Origin: Mycolicibacterium sp. ND9-15
GTDB taxonomy: Bacteria; Actinomycetota; Actinomycetes; Mycobacteriales; Mycobacteriaceae
Assembly: GCF_035918395.1 (NCBI RefSeq)
Contig: NZ_CP142362.1
Location: 2,455,501 to 2,519,500 of the forward strand
DNA: 64,000 bases
Direction: 5' to 3'
A program made the translations under genes and the position numbers. Shown here in pieces: positions 19,564-29,048 of the stretch (position 1 is the first letter of the stretch; the number at the start of each line of letters is the position of its first letter). Under the pieces are notes generated by a model, which was given only the letters and a program-made list of their open reading frames with translations, was not told where the DNA came from and made no database searches.

Positions 19564-21712
19564 CCGATTTAGCGGGTGTGGGTTTCGGGTAGAGCAACTC
19601 CAACGCGCCGAGCTGCGCCGCAACGGCCACCAGCGGCAGCGCCGCTGCGACCGCGAGGTCGTCATTCGCCGCCTCGGCGCGCAGGGCCATCACGAACTCG
19701 TCGCTGACCGGCGGGAGCGGATCGGCGGGCGCGCCGGTGGCTTTCCCGCAGATGGCTTCCGCGTGCGCTTCGAGCACCGCCCGGGTCCTCGGGTAGACCC
19801 CGTGCGGCGGGGGAACGACGTCCGCGATCAGCTCCGCGGCGGCCCGTATCCTGACTGCCCGGTTCGCCGATCGCACCGCCGGCCCGCGGATATCGGTGGG
19901 GCCGCTGCCCTCCGAAAGGAACTGGCGCACCGCATCATCCACAGTTCGGGATGCCCGGAGCGCCTCCTGGCTCAGCGTGACCACTCGGTCGGAAATATCC
20001 TCGGACGCACCGCTGGTCACCCTCCGCACAGCCGCCTTGAGGAACGTCGCGCCGATGGCGAACGCGTCCCCGATGGCCTGCCACAACCGGGTTCGCGTGC
20101 CGCGCGGCCACAACAGCACAGACACCATCACCCCGACGAGGGCGCCGACGGCGACGTCTTCGACTCGGATCAGCCCGACACTCCAACCGGTCGGCGCGAT
20201 GACGTTGAAGATGATCAGCACCATCATCGTGAACGCGGCCTGGCCGGCGATGAACGACGCAACCTCGGGCACGAACGCCGACCCGAAGGCCACGACCGGC
20301 AGGAGCATCCACATGACGACCGGGTCGACACCGACCAGTTCGATGAGCCCGACGCCCAGCAGAAATCCGATCACCGTGCCCGCCACGGCGCGCACCATCC
20401 GCGTGCCGGTGGTCAGCGCGCTACTGCGCAGCACCGACATCGCACCCAGCACCACCCAGAAGCCGTGTTCAAGAGGGAAGAGGTGGGTGACCGCGACCGC
20501 CATCGCCAAGCCGAGACCGGTGCGAAGGCTGTTGCGCAGCACCACCGCACGGGTGGCGAGGAACCCGCGTGTGATCGCGGCGACGGCCGTGGTCTCCGGC
20601 ATCACCCAGTCGGCGGTGCCGGTCTTGGGTAGGCGACGACCCAACACACGCGCCCACACCGGACGCGCGTCGGCGGCTGCGGCGTTGCGGATGACGCGTC
20701 CGGTCACGCCGACCGTCGCGGAAAACGTCCGCCGTCCCAACAGCTTCCGGCCCACGGCGATCGCATCCGCGTCGTCCGACGAGCCGAGGATCTCGACGAT
20801 GTCTTCGCGGTAGCGGCCCTGGGCGATGACGCGCTGTTCGGCCAGCGCCTCGTCGAGGTCTGCGCTGCGGGCGCTGCGTGCCGAGGAGTCGGAGATCTGC
20901 AACAGCGCAGCCGAATCCCGCAGCACCCGGATCAGCGGGTTCTTCATATCGGCGAGCAGTCGGCCGGTGTCGTCGGCGACCCGGTCGGCCAGCCAGCCGA
21001 GGTCGTCGACCACCCGGACCAGGGCCCGGCTGCCTGCCGTCAGTGCGACCGGACGAAAGTCTGCCCCCAGGAACGTCTCCCACAACTGGTTCATCGCCCG
21101 GGTGACGTTCTTCGCCGGGGTGGTGCCCGCCAGGCAGTCGGCCAGCCGATTGCACACCCGTGCCGCGTGGCCACGCAACTCGTCGTGGTGGCGCGGCGGC
21201 AGGACGAACAGCGCAGCGGGCACGCATACCGCCAGCGCGATGAGCCAGCCGAGCAACCGATCGGGTACGGGCCCCACCGGTGTACAGGCGGGCAGCACGA
21301 ACGTCAGCAGCGTGGCGCGCTGTCCGGCGGCGATGATCTCGCTGAGCACCCCGGCGAAGCTCACCACCACCCCGAGGGCGAACATCACCGCGACGCTCAG
21401 CCACGGATGCGGCGCGATTAGGGTGCCGAGTGTGATCAGGACGGCGCCGTTGAACGCGAGGCCGAAGTAGGCCAACGCCCGCGCCGGCCGGTTGCCGGGG
21501 AAGTCCACCAGGATCAGCACGGCGACCGAACCGAAGATCGTGAACATCGGCGTCTGCGAGCCACCGCCGACCGCGAAGCTCACCGCGGCCGCGACCGGGA
21601 GCACGATGGCCGCGCGGGTCGCGCGGCGTAGCGCGTCAAATTCGGGATCGCGCCGGCGGAGGCGGTTGACCGCGCGGCGCCACACCGGGATGGCGACCTC
21701 AGCGAGCGACAA
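19544..21712 (-). CDS. FUSC-family (aromatic acid exporter-like) membrane protein
   Basis: This 722-aa protein has the two-module FUSC layout. An N-terminal block of about six transmembrane helices (residues 30-195) is followed by a soluble helical region, a second membrane block (residues 385-530), and a C-terminal helical cytosolic domain. Family members such as AaeB and YccS export small aromatic acids or other compounds; the substrate here is unknown. The start is a TTG at 21712 with a weak ribosome site, and an internal GTG is possible. It is divergent from a TetR gene 263 bp away, a layout typical of a regulator controlling an efflux gene. Confidence 0.82.
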   Translation of the reverse strand: MSLAEVAIPVWRRAVNRLRRRDPEFDALRRATRAAIVLPVAAAVSFAVGGGSQTPMFTIFGSVAVLILVDFPGNRPARALAYFGLAFNGAVLITLGTLIAPHPWLSVAVMFALGVVVSFAGVLSEIIAAGQRATLLTFVLPACTPVGPVPDRLLGWLIALAVCVPAALFVLPPRHHDELRGHAARVCNRLADCLAGTTPAKNVTRAMNQLWETFLGADFRPVALTAGSRALVRVVDDLGWLADRVADDTGRLLADMKNPLIRVLRDSAALLQISDSSARSARSADLDEALAEQRVIAQGRYREDIVEILGSSDDADAIAVGRKLLGRRTFSATVGVTGRVIRNAAAADARPVWARVLGRRLPKTGTADWVMPETTAVAAITRGFLATRAVVLRNSLRTGLGLAMAVAVTHLFPLEHGFWVVLGAMSVLRSSALTTGTRMVRAVAGTVIGFLLGVGLIELVGVDPVVMWMLLPVVAFGSAFVPEVASFIAGQAAFTMMVLIIFNVIAPTGWSVGLIRVEDVAVGALVGVMVSVLLWPRGTRTRLWQAIGDAFAIGATFLKAAVRRVTSGASEDISDRVVTLSQEALRASRTVDDAVRQFLSEGSGPTDIRGPAVRSANRAVRIRAAAELIADVVPPPHGVYPRTRAVLEAHAEAICGKATGAPADPLPPVSDEFVMALRAEAANDDLAVAAALPLVAVAAQLGALELLYPKPTPAKSVKGGGA

Positions 21713-21975
21713 GCCCGTGGCCCGCGCTACTCACCGTCGGGAACCGACGCGAAAAGCCGCGCCTGTTGCGTGTTCTGCAGTACCTCGTACGGCACGTCGA
21801 AGTAACCGTCCCGCCGATGCGACGCTGCCCATCACCGCGACACTAGTTCTTCGCGGCACCGATTCTCTAGGGCTGATCCGTGCCGGCTGACCGGCAGTTT
21901 GCTGACATGGCCCGCGGCTGTCACTCCCGATGGAAGGTGTCGGAGGACGTAGGTGACGTGTGGCACAATTTGACC

Positions 21976-22611
21976 GTGCCGCATACGGCGAAAAGAGGTC
22001 CTGGCCGCCCCCCCGCAGCGAAGGCCGCCGAGACGCGGGAGCGCATCATAGGAGCCGCTCGCGCAGTTTTCAGCGAACTCGGCTACGACGCTGCCACGTT
22101 CCAGGCGATCGCGATCCGCGCGGATCTGACGCGGCCGGCGATCAACCACTATTTCGCGAACAAACAAGTGTTGTGGCGGGAAGTCGTCGAGCAGACCAAC
22201 GCCGCGATAGTTAGCGCGGGCCGGGCGCGTGCCGAAGGCGAGACGGCCTTCCTCGCCAGGTTGTCCGCGTACTTCACCGCGGCGATGCAGGCGGATTCCG
22301 AAGATCGTTCGGCGGCAGCATTTCTGGTGACGTCGGTGCTGGAGGCCCAGCGCCATCCGGAGCTCGGCGACGAGAAGCACGACTCGCTCAAGCACTCCCG
22401 CGACTTCGTGGCGTGGGCCGTCAACGAAGCGGTCGAGCGCGGTGAACTCGCCACCGAGACCGAGGTCGACTCGCTCGTCGAGATGCTTGTCGCGGTGATG
22501 TGGGGGATGGGCTTCTATGCGGGCTTCGTCGGCAGCCACGAGGGGCTCAAAGCAGTGGTGCGGCAGTTCGAGCTGGTGATCGGTAGCAACCTCGGGCGAC
22601 TGCGGTCCTGA
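21976..22611 (+). CDS. TetR-family transcriptional regulator (Rv0144-like)
   Basis: This is a 211-aa regulator with an N-terminal TetR helix-turn-helix (RERIIGAARAVFSELGYDA, then TRPAINHYFANKQVLW) and a C-terminal ligand domain. The basic start PHTAKRGPGRPP is an AT-hook-like extension. I use the GTG at 21976: CACAAT at 21964-21969 lies 6 nt before it, which fits a leaderless start. An ORF from 21880 would add 32 unlikely residues. It is followed 45 bp later by a methyltransferase gene, as Rv0144 is in M. tuberculosis. It could control the divergent FUSC gene, the downstream genes, or both. Confidence 0.85.
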   Translation: MPHTAKRGPGRPPAAKAAETRERIIGAARAVFSELGYDAATFQAIAIRADLTRPAINHYFANKQVLWREVVEQTNAAIVSAGRARAEGETAFLARLSAYFTAAMQADSEDRSAAAFLVTSVLEAQRHPELGDEKHDSLKHSRDFVAWAVNEAVERGELATETEVDSLVEMLVAVMWGMGFYAGFVGSHEGLKAVVRQFELVIGSNLGRLRS

Positions 22612-23592
<981 letters not shown>

Positions 23593-23702
23593 GATCTAAC
23601 CGCGACTGACCGCGTTTGTACGTTGACTCACGGCGTGTCGAGATACAGACACGGTCACTCGCGGAAGTCAAGGTGCCGAACCGGAGGTCAGGCCTTCTGG
23701 GC

Positions 23703-23714
23703 CCAACCGGTTGG
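23703..23714 (+). promoter_or_regulatory. 12-bp palindrome upstream of the aldehyde dehydrogenase
   Basis: CCAACCGGTTGG is a perfect palindrome directly before TAGGAT (23716-23721), a likely -10 box for the gene at 23755. A repressor bound there would block the promoter. The TetR protein encoded at 21976 is a candidate. Confidence 0.45.
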
Positions 23715-23754
23715 TTAGGATCGAGGCATCCTCGGGTCAGGAAGGACTCCCACC

Positions 23755-25179
23755 ATGACCACCGATGCCAGCACCGATACCACCACCGATATCGCCGAAC
23801 CGTCGCAAGGCGCCGAAGACATCCCGCGCGTCGTCCGCCGACTGCGCGACACCTTCAATAGCGGACGCACCAAGAGCATCGACTGGCGCAGACAGCAGCT
23901 GAAAGCGATGGAGCGGCTAGTCGTCGAGAACGAGCAGGCGATCGCCGCCGCACTCGAGCAGGATCTCGGCCGCAAACCGTTCGAGGCCTGGTTGGCCGAC
24001 ATCGCCAGCGTCGCCGGTGAGGCCAAGGACGCCGCCAAGAACGTGCGCAAGTGGGCGCGCCGGCGCTACCGGATGCTCGAGATGTCGCAGCTGCCCGGCC
24101 TCGGCTGGATCGAATACGAGCCGTTCGGCACCGTGCTGATCATCGGCGCGTGGAATTTCCCGTTCGCGTTGACGCTGGGGCCCGCCGTCGGTGCGATCGC
24201 CGCCGGCAACACCGTGGTCCTCAAGCCGTCCGAGGTGGCGCCGGCGTCGTCGGCGCTGATGGCGCAGTTGGTGCCGAAGTACCTCGACAGCGATGCGGTC
24301 GCGGTGGTCGAGGGCGACGGCAGCGTCAGCCAGGAACTGATCGCGCAGGGCTTCGACTACCTGCTGTACACCGGCGGTACGGAGATCGGGCGCAAGGTCT
24401 ACGAGGGGGCGGCCCCGCATCTGACCCCCGTCACGCTGGAACTCGGTGGTAAGAGCCCGGTGATCGTCGCCGCCGACGCCGACATCGATGTCGCGGCCAA
24501 GCGCATCGCGTGGACGAAGCTGATCAACTCCGGCCAGATCTGCATCGCGCCCGACTACGTGTTGGCCGACGCGAAGATCCGCGACCAGTTGGTCGGCAAG
24601 ATCGCCGAGGCCATCTCGACATACGAGGTCGACCACCCCCAGGGGATGCGGATCGTCAACCAGCGCCACTACGACCGGCTGACCGCGGCGCTGGCGGCGA
24701 CCAAGGGCGACGTCGCAGTCGGAGGCAAGTCCGAGGCGAAGGACATGCACCTCCACCCCACTGTCGTCGTCGACCCCGATCCGGCCGAACCGCTGATGAC
24801 CGACGAGATCTTCGGGCCGATCCTGCCGGTCATCACGGTCCAATCCCTCGATGATGCAATCACTTTCGTGAACTCTCGACCCAAGCCGCTGGCGGCCTAC
24901 CTGTTCACCAAGACCAAGAGTATCCGTGAACGGGTGGTCAAGGAGATCCCCGCGGGCGGCATGGTGGTCAACCACCTGCTGTTCCACTTCGCGACCAGCA
25001 AGCTGCCGTTCGGCGGCGTCGGCCCGTCCGGTATGGGCGCCTACCACGGCAAGTTCGGCTTCGAGACGTTCAGCCACCGCAAGACCGTGATGACCAAGCC
25101 GACCCGACCCGACATCGGCGCCTTCATCTATCCCCCGTATACAGAGAAGGCATTCAAGCTCGCCAGACGGTTGTTCTAG
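23755..25179 (+). CDS. Aldehyde dehydrogenase (Rv0147-like)
   Basis: This 474-aa NAD(P)-dependent aldehyde dehydrogenase belongs to the class 3 (fatty aldehyde) type. Catalytic Cys263 is in NSGQICIAPDY and the general base Glu229 in TLELGGKSP. NAD-binding GAWNFPF and the GGTEIGRKV loop are present. The C-terminal region (YPPYTEKAFKLARRLF) resembles class 3 enzymes that have a membrane-associating tail. It would oxidise medium or long-chain aldehydes to acids. It is followed 11 bp later by an SDR gene and then a quinone oxidoreductase; the three probably form one operon. Confidence 0.92.
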   Translation: MTTDASTDTTTDIAEPSQGAEDIPRVVRRLRDTFNSGRTKSIDWRRQQLKAMERLVVENEQAIAAALEQDLGRKPFEAWLADIASVAGEAKDAAKNVRKWARRRYRMLEMSQLPGLGWIEYEPFGTVLIIGAWNFPFALTLGPAVGAIAAGNTVVLKPSEVAPASSALMAQLVPKYLDSDAVAVVEGDGSVSQELIAQGFDYLLYTGGTEIGRKVYEGAAPHLTPVTLELGGKSPVIVAADADIDVAAKRIAWTKLINSGQICIAPDYVLADAKIRDQLVGKIAEAISTYEVDHPQGMRIVNQRHYDRLTAALAATKGDVAVGGKSEAKDMHLHPTVVVDPDPAEPLMTDEIFGPILPVITVQSLDDAITFVNSRPKPLAAYLFTKTKSIRERVVKEIPAGGMVVNHLLFHFATSKLPFGGVGPSGMGAYHGKFGFETFSHRKTVMTKPTRPDIGAFIYPPYTEKAFKLARRLF

Positions 25180-25190
25180 AAAGGAACCCC

Positions 25191-26054
25191 ATGCCAGGAG
25201 TGCAGGATCGCGTCATCGTCGTCACCGGAGCCGGCGGCGGACTGGGGCGCGAGTACGCGTTGACGCTCGCCAAGGAGGGCGCCAGCGTCGTCGTCAACGA
25301 CCTCGGCGGTTCGCGTGACGGCACCGGTGCCGGGCACAACATGGCCGATGAGGTCGTCAAGGAGATCAAAAACGCGGGCGGCCGCGCGGTGGCGAACTAC
25401 GACAGCGTCGCCGAGCCCGAGGGCGCCGAGAACATCATCAAGACCGCGCTCGACGAGTTCGGCAAGGTCGACGGCGTGGTCTCCAACGCGGGCATCCTGC
25501 GCGACGGCACGTTCCACAAGATGGAGTTCGCCAATTGGGACGCCGTGCTGAAGGTGCACCTGTACGGCGGCTACAACGTGATCCGCGCGGCGTGGCCGCA
25601 CTTCCGGGAGAACAACTTCGGCCGGGTCGTCGTCGCGACGTCGACCAGCGGTCTGTTCGGCAACTTCGGTCAGGCCAACTACGGCGCCGCCAAACTCGGC
25701 CTCGTCGGGCTGATCAACACGTTGGCGCAGGAGGGCGCGAAGTACAACATCAAGACCAACGCGGTCGCGCCGATCGCGGCGACCCGGATGACGCAGGACA
25801 TTCTGCCGCCGGAGGTCTTCGAGAAGCTGACGCCGGAATATGTTGCGCCCGTGGTGGCCTACTTGATGACCGAGGAACTGCCGGACACGGCTTCGGTTTT
25901 CATCGTCGGTGGCGGCAAGGTGCAGCGCACGGCACTGTTCCAGAATGAGGGCGTCACCTTCTCCGAGGTTCCGTCGGTCGACGACATCGCCGCCAAGTGG
26001 GGCGAGATCACCGATCTGTCGGCGGCTCAGCGCGCCACCTTCAGCCTCGGCTGA
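25191..26054 (+). CDS. Short-chain dehydrogenase/reductase, 17-beta-HSD4-like (Rv0148-like)
   Basis: This 287-aa SDR has the Rossmann motif TGAGGGLGREYA near residue 14, NNAG-like VVSNAGIL, and the catalytic block Ser...Tyr-x3-Lys in STSGLFGNFGQANYGAAKLG. The GREYAL and NDLGGSRDG strings and the C-terminal QRTALFQNEG segment are typical of the multifunctional-enzyme type 2 subgroup, which oxidises 3-hydroxyacyl-CoA in peroxisome-like beta-oxidation. It has a ribosome site AAAGGAA before ATG 25191 and follows the aldehyde dehydrogenase by 11 bp. Confidence 0.9.
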   Translation: MPGVQDRVIVVTGAGGGLGREYALTLAKEGASVVVNDLGGSRDGTGAGHNMADEVVKEIKNAGGRAVANYDSVAEPEGAENIIKTALDEFGKVDGVVSNAGILRDGTFHKMEFANWDAVLKVHLYGGYNVIRAAWPHFRENNFGRVVVATSTSGLFGNFGQANYGAAKLGLVGLINTLAQEGAKYNIKTNAVAPIAATRMTQDILPPEVFEKLTPEYVAPVVAYLMTEELPDTASVFIVGGGKVQRTALFQNEGVTFSEVPSVDDIAAKWGEITDLSAAQRATFSLG

Positions 26055-26061
26055 GTCCTGG

Positions 26062-27033
26062 ATGAAAGCGCTTGTCGCGCAGGAGCTCACCGGACCGGCC
26101 GGACTGGTCTACACCGACCTGAAAGACCCTGCCGACGTCGCCGGCGACGACGCCGTCGTGGTCGACGTCGGTGCCGCCGGGGTGAGCTTCCCCGATCTGT
26201 TGCTGCTGCGCGGCGAGTACCAACTGCGACTCGATCCGCCGTTCGTCCCCGGCATGGAGGTCGCCGGGGTGGTGCGGTCGGCGCCGTACGAGTCGGAGTT
26301 CAAAGCCGGTCAACGGGTGACCGCGCTGTCGGCGCTCGGGGCGTGGGCGCAGCGGGTGGCGGTCACACCGGACAACTTGATGCCCACTCCGGACGACCTG
26401 AGCGACGCGGAATCCGTTGCACTGCTGGGCAACTACCAGACGATGTACTTCGCATTGGCCAAGCGCGGTGCGCTGCGGCCCGGTGAGACGGTGCTGGTAC
26501 TCGGGTCGGCGGGCGGAGTGGGCACCGCCGCGGTGCAGATCGCGAAAGCGTTGGGCGCCAGGGTGATCGCGATGGTGCACAGACCGCATGCCATCGAGTT
26601 CGTCGAGTCGCTGGGCGCCGATGTGGTGCTGCCACTGACCGAGGGCTGGTTGAAGGCCGTGCAGGAGGCGACGGACGGCCGCGGCGTCGATCTGGTGGTC
26701 GATCCGATCGGCGGTGACGCGTTCGACGACGCGATCCGTGCGCTCGCAGTGGAGGGCCGGCTGTTGGTCATCGGCTTTGCGGCGGGCGGGATTCCGACCG
26801 TCAAGGTGAACCGGCTACTGCTACGCAACGTCGCGGTCATCGGGGTCGGCTACGGCGAATACGTCAACCGCCGGCCGGGATCGCAGTCGGTGTTCGAGTT
26901 CGGCGTCGCGCAACTGGTCAAAGCCGGCCTGCGGCCACCGCCCCCGATGCGCTTCCCGCTGGCCGAGGGCGCAAAGGCCCTGCAGACCCTGGCCGACGGC
27001 GGCGTGCTCGGCAAGGTCGTGCTGGAGCCGTAA
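26062..27033 (+). CDS. NADPH:quinone oxidoreductase, MDR family (Rv0149-like)
   Basis: This 323-aa medium-chain dehydrogenase lacks the zinc ligands and belongs to the quinone oxidoreductase type. It has a GroES-like N-domain (FPDLLLLRGEYQ, PGMEVAGVV) and a Rossmann domain with VLGSAGGVGTAAVQIAKALG near residue 148. It would pass electrons from NADPH to a quinone or an enoyl compound. The start ATG 26062 lies 7 bp after the SDR stop. The next gene starts at the base after this stop, so the run 23755-27735 looks like one operon. Confidence 0.9.
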   Translation: MKALVAQELTGPAGLVYTDLKDPADVAGDDAVVVDVGAAGVSFPDLLLLRGEYQLRLDPPFVPGMEVAGVVRSAPYESEFKAGQRVTALSALGAWAQRVAVTPDNLMPTPDDLSDAESVALLGNYQTMYFALAKRGALRPGETVLVLGSAGGVGTAAVQIAKALGARVIAMVHRPHAIEFVESLGADVVLPLTEGWLKAVQEATDGRGVDLVVDPIGGDAFDDAIRALAVEGRLLVIGFAAGGIPTVKVNRLLLRNVAVIGVGYGEYVNRRPGSQSVFEFGVAQLVKAGLRPPPPMRFPLAEGAKALQTLADGGVLGKVVLEP

Positions 27034-27735
27034 GTGCCGAAAGCACTGGCGTTCGACGTCTTCGGCACCGTGGTCGACTGGCGCTCGAGCATCATCCGCG
27101 AGCTCGAGCAGTTCGGCCGTACCCATGGCGTGGCGGCGGATTGGGCCGCGTTCGCCGATGACTGGCGCGCCGGCTACCCACCCGCGATGGACCGGGTGCG
27201 CCGCGGTGAGCTCCCGTGGACCAACATCGACGGCCTCCACCGGATGATCCTGCTCGGGCTGCTCGAGCAGATGAGTATCACGGTTCCCGACGAGGCCGTC
27301 GACCATCTCAACCGAGCCTGGCATCGACTCGACCCGTGGCCGGATTCCGTCGAGGGCCTCACCCGGCTGAAGTCACGCTTCGTCATCACAACGCTGTCCA
27401 ACGGAAACGTCTCGCTGCTCACGAACATGGCGAAAAGGGCAGGCCTGCCGTGGGACTGCGTGATCTCGGCCGAGTTGTTCCGCCACTACAAGCCCGACGT
27501 CGAGTCCTACCTCGGCTGCGCCGAACTGCTCGACGTGGCACCCGGCGAGCTGATGCTGGTGGCCGCCCACGCCAGTGACCTGCGAGGGGGGAAGCGAGCG
27601 GGGCTGATGACCGCCCATGTCGACCGTCCGCTGGAGAACGGCCGTGGCAGGCGCCGCCCGTCGAAAATTGAGGACGGCGAATTCGACGTCATGGCAGCCG
27701 ATTTCGGTGACCTGGCCGACCAGCTGGGCGCTTGA
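27034..27735 (+). CDS. HAD-superfamily hydrolase, haloacid dehalogenase type II
   Basis: This 233-aa protein begins with a GTG that abuts the previous TAA. Motif I is FDVFGTVVDW (nucleophile Asp), motif II is TLSNGN, motif III is the Lys in YKPDVESY, and VAAHASDLRGGKRAG is motif IV. These match L-2-haloacid dehalogenases (type II), although many such proteins in actinobacteria act on phosphorylated substrates. The natural substrate is unknown. It is probably translated from the aldehyde dehydrogenase operon. Confidence 0.85.
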   Translation: MPKALAFDVFGTVVDWRSSIIRELEQFGRTHGVAADWAAFADDWRAGYPPAMDRVRRGELPWTNIDGLHRMILLGLLEQMSITVPDEAVDHLNRAWHRLDPWPDSVEGLTRLKSRFVITTLSNGNVSLLTNMAKRAGLPWDCVISAELFRHYKPDVESYLGCAELLDVAPGELMLVAAHASDLRGGKRAGLMTAHVDRPLENGRGRRRPSKIEDGEFDVMAADFGDLADQLGA

Positions 27736-27745
27736 ACGCCAGGCG

Positions 27746-27751
27746 TAACGT
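27746..27751 (+). promoter_or_regulatory. -10 box TAACGT, leaderless start
   Basis: TAACGT ends 6 nt before the GTG at 27758, placing the transcript start on the start codon. Confidence 0.55.
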
Positions 27752-27757
27752 GGAAGG

Positions 27758-28501
27758 GTGACCGATCAACTGAGCGCGCAGGTGCCGCCGGCACTGAAGC
27801 GGGCACTCGAACTCTTCACCGAACCGCCATCGCATCCCGACGTCAGCAACGGCTACCTGGACGTACTCGACGACTCGCCCAGCCATGCGCCGCCGAAGAA
27901 CACGGGCTTCATCCAGACCGTATGGGCCTCTGGACCAGGGTCGATGTTCTACGACCACGCACAGGCCTTCGCCCGCCGGTTCGTCGGTGCGTGGCAGCTG
28001 CCGATCGACTGGCTCGACATCGCAGCCGGCGGGGTCGCGCTCGACGTCGGAAGCGGACCCGGCAACGTGACCGCAGCGCTGGCGCGCGCCGTGGGACCGG
28101 ACGGGCTGGCTCTGGGTATCGACATCTCCGAACCGATGCTGGCCCGTGCGGTCAGCGCACAGACGGCGCCGAACATCGGGTTCCTGCGAGCGGACGCCCA
28201 GCGGCTGCCGTTCCGGGAAGCGACCTTCGACGCGGTGACGTCACTGGCGGTGCTGCAACTGATTCCGGAGCCGTCGGCTGCGGTCGCGGAGATGTTTCGG
28301 GTGCTGCGGCCCGGCGGCCGCATCGCGATCATGGTGCCCACGGTGGGCAACGTGCCGCCGCCCCTTCGGCTGCTGTCGAGCGGCGGGGCACACTTCTTCG
28401 GCGAAGACGATCTCGGCGACCTGTTCGAGCAACACGGTTTCGCCGGTGTGGGCAGCAAAACCCTGCGCAGCATCCAGTGGGTCCGGGGCCGGCGCCCGTG
28501 A
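27758..28501 (+). CDS. Class I SAM-dependent methyltransferase
   Basis: This 247-aa protein has the Methyltransf_11 domain: motif I VALDVGSGPGNVTAAL near residue 91, an acidic residue at the end of the second strand (GIDISEPML), and RADAQRLPF for motif II. The region before residue 80 is helical and not recognised. The substrate is unknown. The GTG start follows a TAACGT box by 6 nt. It ends 16 bp before the DUF456 gene. Confidence 0.83.
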   Translation: MTDQLSAQVPPALKRALELFTEPPSHPDVSNGYLDVLDDSPSHAPPKNTGFIQTVWASGPGSMFYDHAQAFARRFVGAWQLPIDWLDIAAGGVALDVGSGPGNVTAALARAVGPDGLALGIDISEPMLARAVSAQTAPNIGFLRADAQRLPFREATFDAVTSLAVLQLIPEPSAAVAEMFRVLRPGGRIAIMVPTVGNVPPPLRLLSSGGAHFFGEDDLGDLFEQHGFAGVGSKTLRSIQWVRGRRP

Positions 28502-28505
28502 CAAG

Positions 28506-28511
28506 TAGATT
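28506..28511 (+). promoter_or_regulatory. -10 box TAGATT, leaderless start
   Basis: TAGATT ends 6 nt before the ATG at 28518. Confidence 0.55.
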
Positions 28512-28517
28512 CGACGC

Positions 28518-29012
28518 ATGAGCGCGGGCGGGATCGTGCTTGTCGCGCTGGCCATCGCGGTCGGCATCGTCGGAATCGTCGTCCCGGTGCTGCCCGGTGT
28601 CTTGCTGGTGTTCGGGGCGATCACGGTATGGGCCGTTTACGAAAGCCAGGAGAACAGCCTCACGGCCTGGGCGACGCTCGGCGTGGCGACCGTGGTGCTC
28701 GGTGCGGCCACGCTGATCAAGTACACGTGGCCGGTGCGGCGGATGCGCGCAGCGGACGTGCGCACCTGGAGCCTGGTCGCCGGCGCGGCGCTCGGGGTGA
28801 TCGGCTTCTTCGTGATCCCCGTTCTCGGGTTGCCGATCGGCTTCGTGCTGGGCATCTACCTGGCCGAACTGGCCAACCGGCATGATCAGCGTATCGCGTG
28901 GGCATCGACGAAACATGCGCTGAAGGGCGTCGCGTTGTCGGTTGGAGTCGAACTGGTCGGCGCGCTGCTCGCCACCGTCGCCTGGGTCGGCGGGGTCTAC
29001 CTGACGCAATAG
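28518..29012 (+). CDS. DUF456 membrane protein
   Basis: This 164-aa protein has four or five transmembrane helices: residues 4-36, 49-75, 83-108 and 133-160. The Gly-rich PVLPGVLLVFG and VIPVLGLPIGFVLG strings are the marks of the DUF456 family. No enzymatic function is known for the family. The first base of the ATG is 7 nt after a TAGATT box, which points to leaderless transcription. Confidence 0.8.
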   Translation: MSAGGIVLVALAIAVGIVGIVVPVLPGVLLVFGAITVWAVYESQENSLTAWATLGVATVVLGAATLIKYTWPVRRMRAADVRTWSLVAGAALGVIGFFVIPVLGLPIGFVLGIYLAELANRHDQRIAWASTKHALKGVALSVGVELVGALLATVAWVGGVYLTQ

Positions 29013-29036
29013 CGCTACAAGGCGCCGCGCACTGGC

Positions 29037-29042
29037 TACGTT
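29037..29042 (+). promoter_or_regulatory. -10 box TACGTT, leaderless start
   Basis: TACGTT ends 6 nt before the ATG at 29049. Confidence 0.55.
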
Positions 29043-29048
29043 TCAGGA

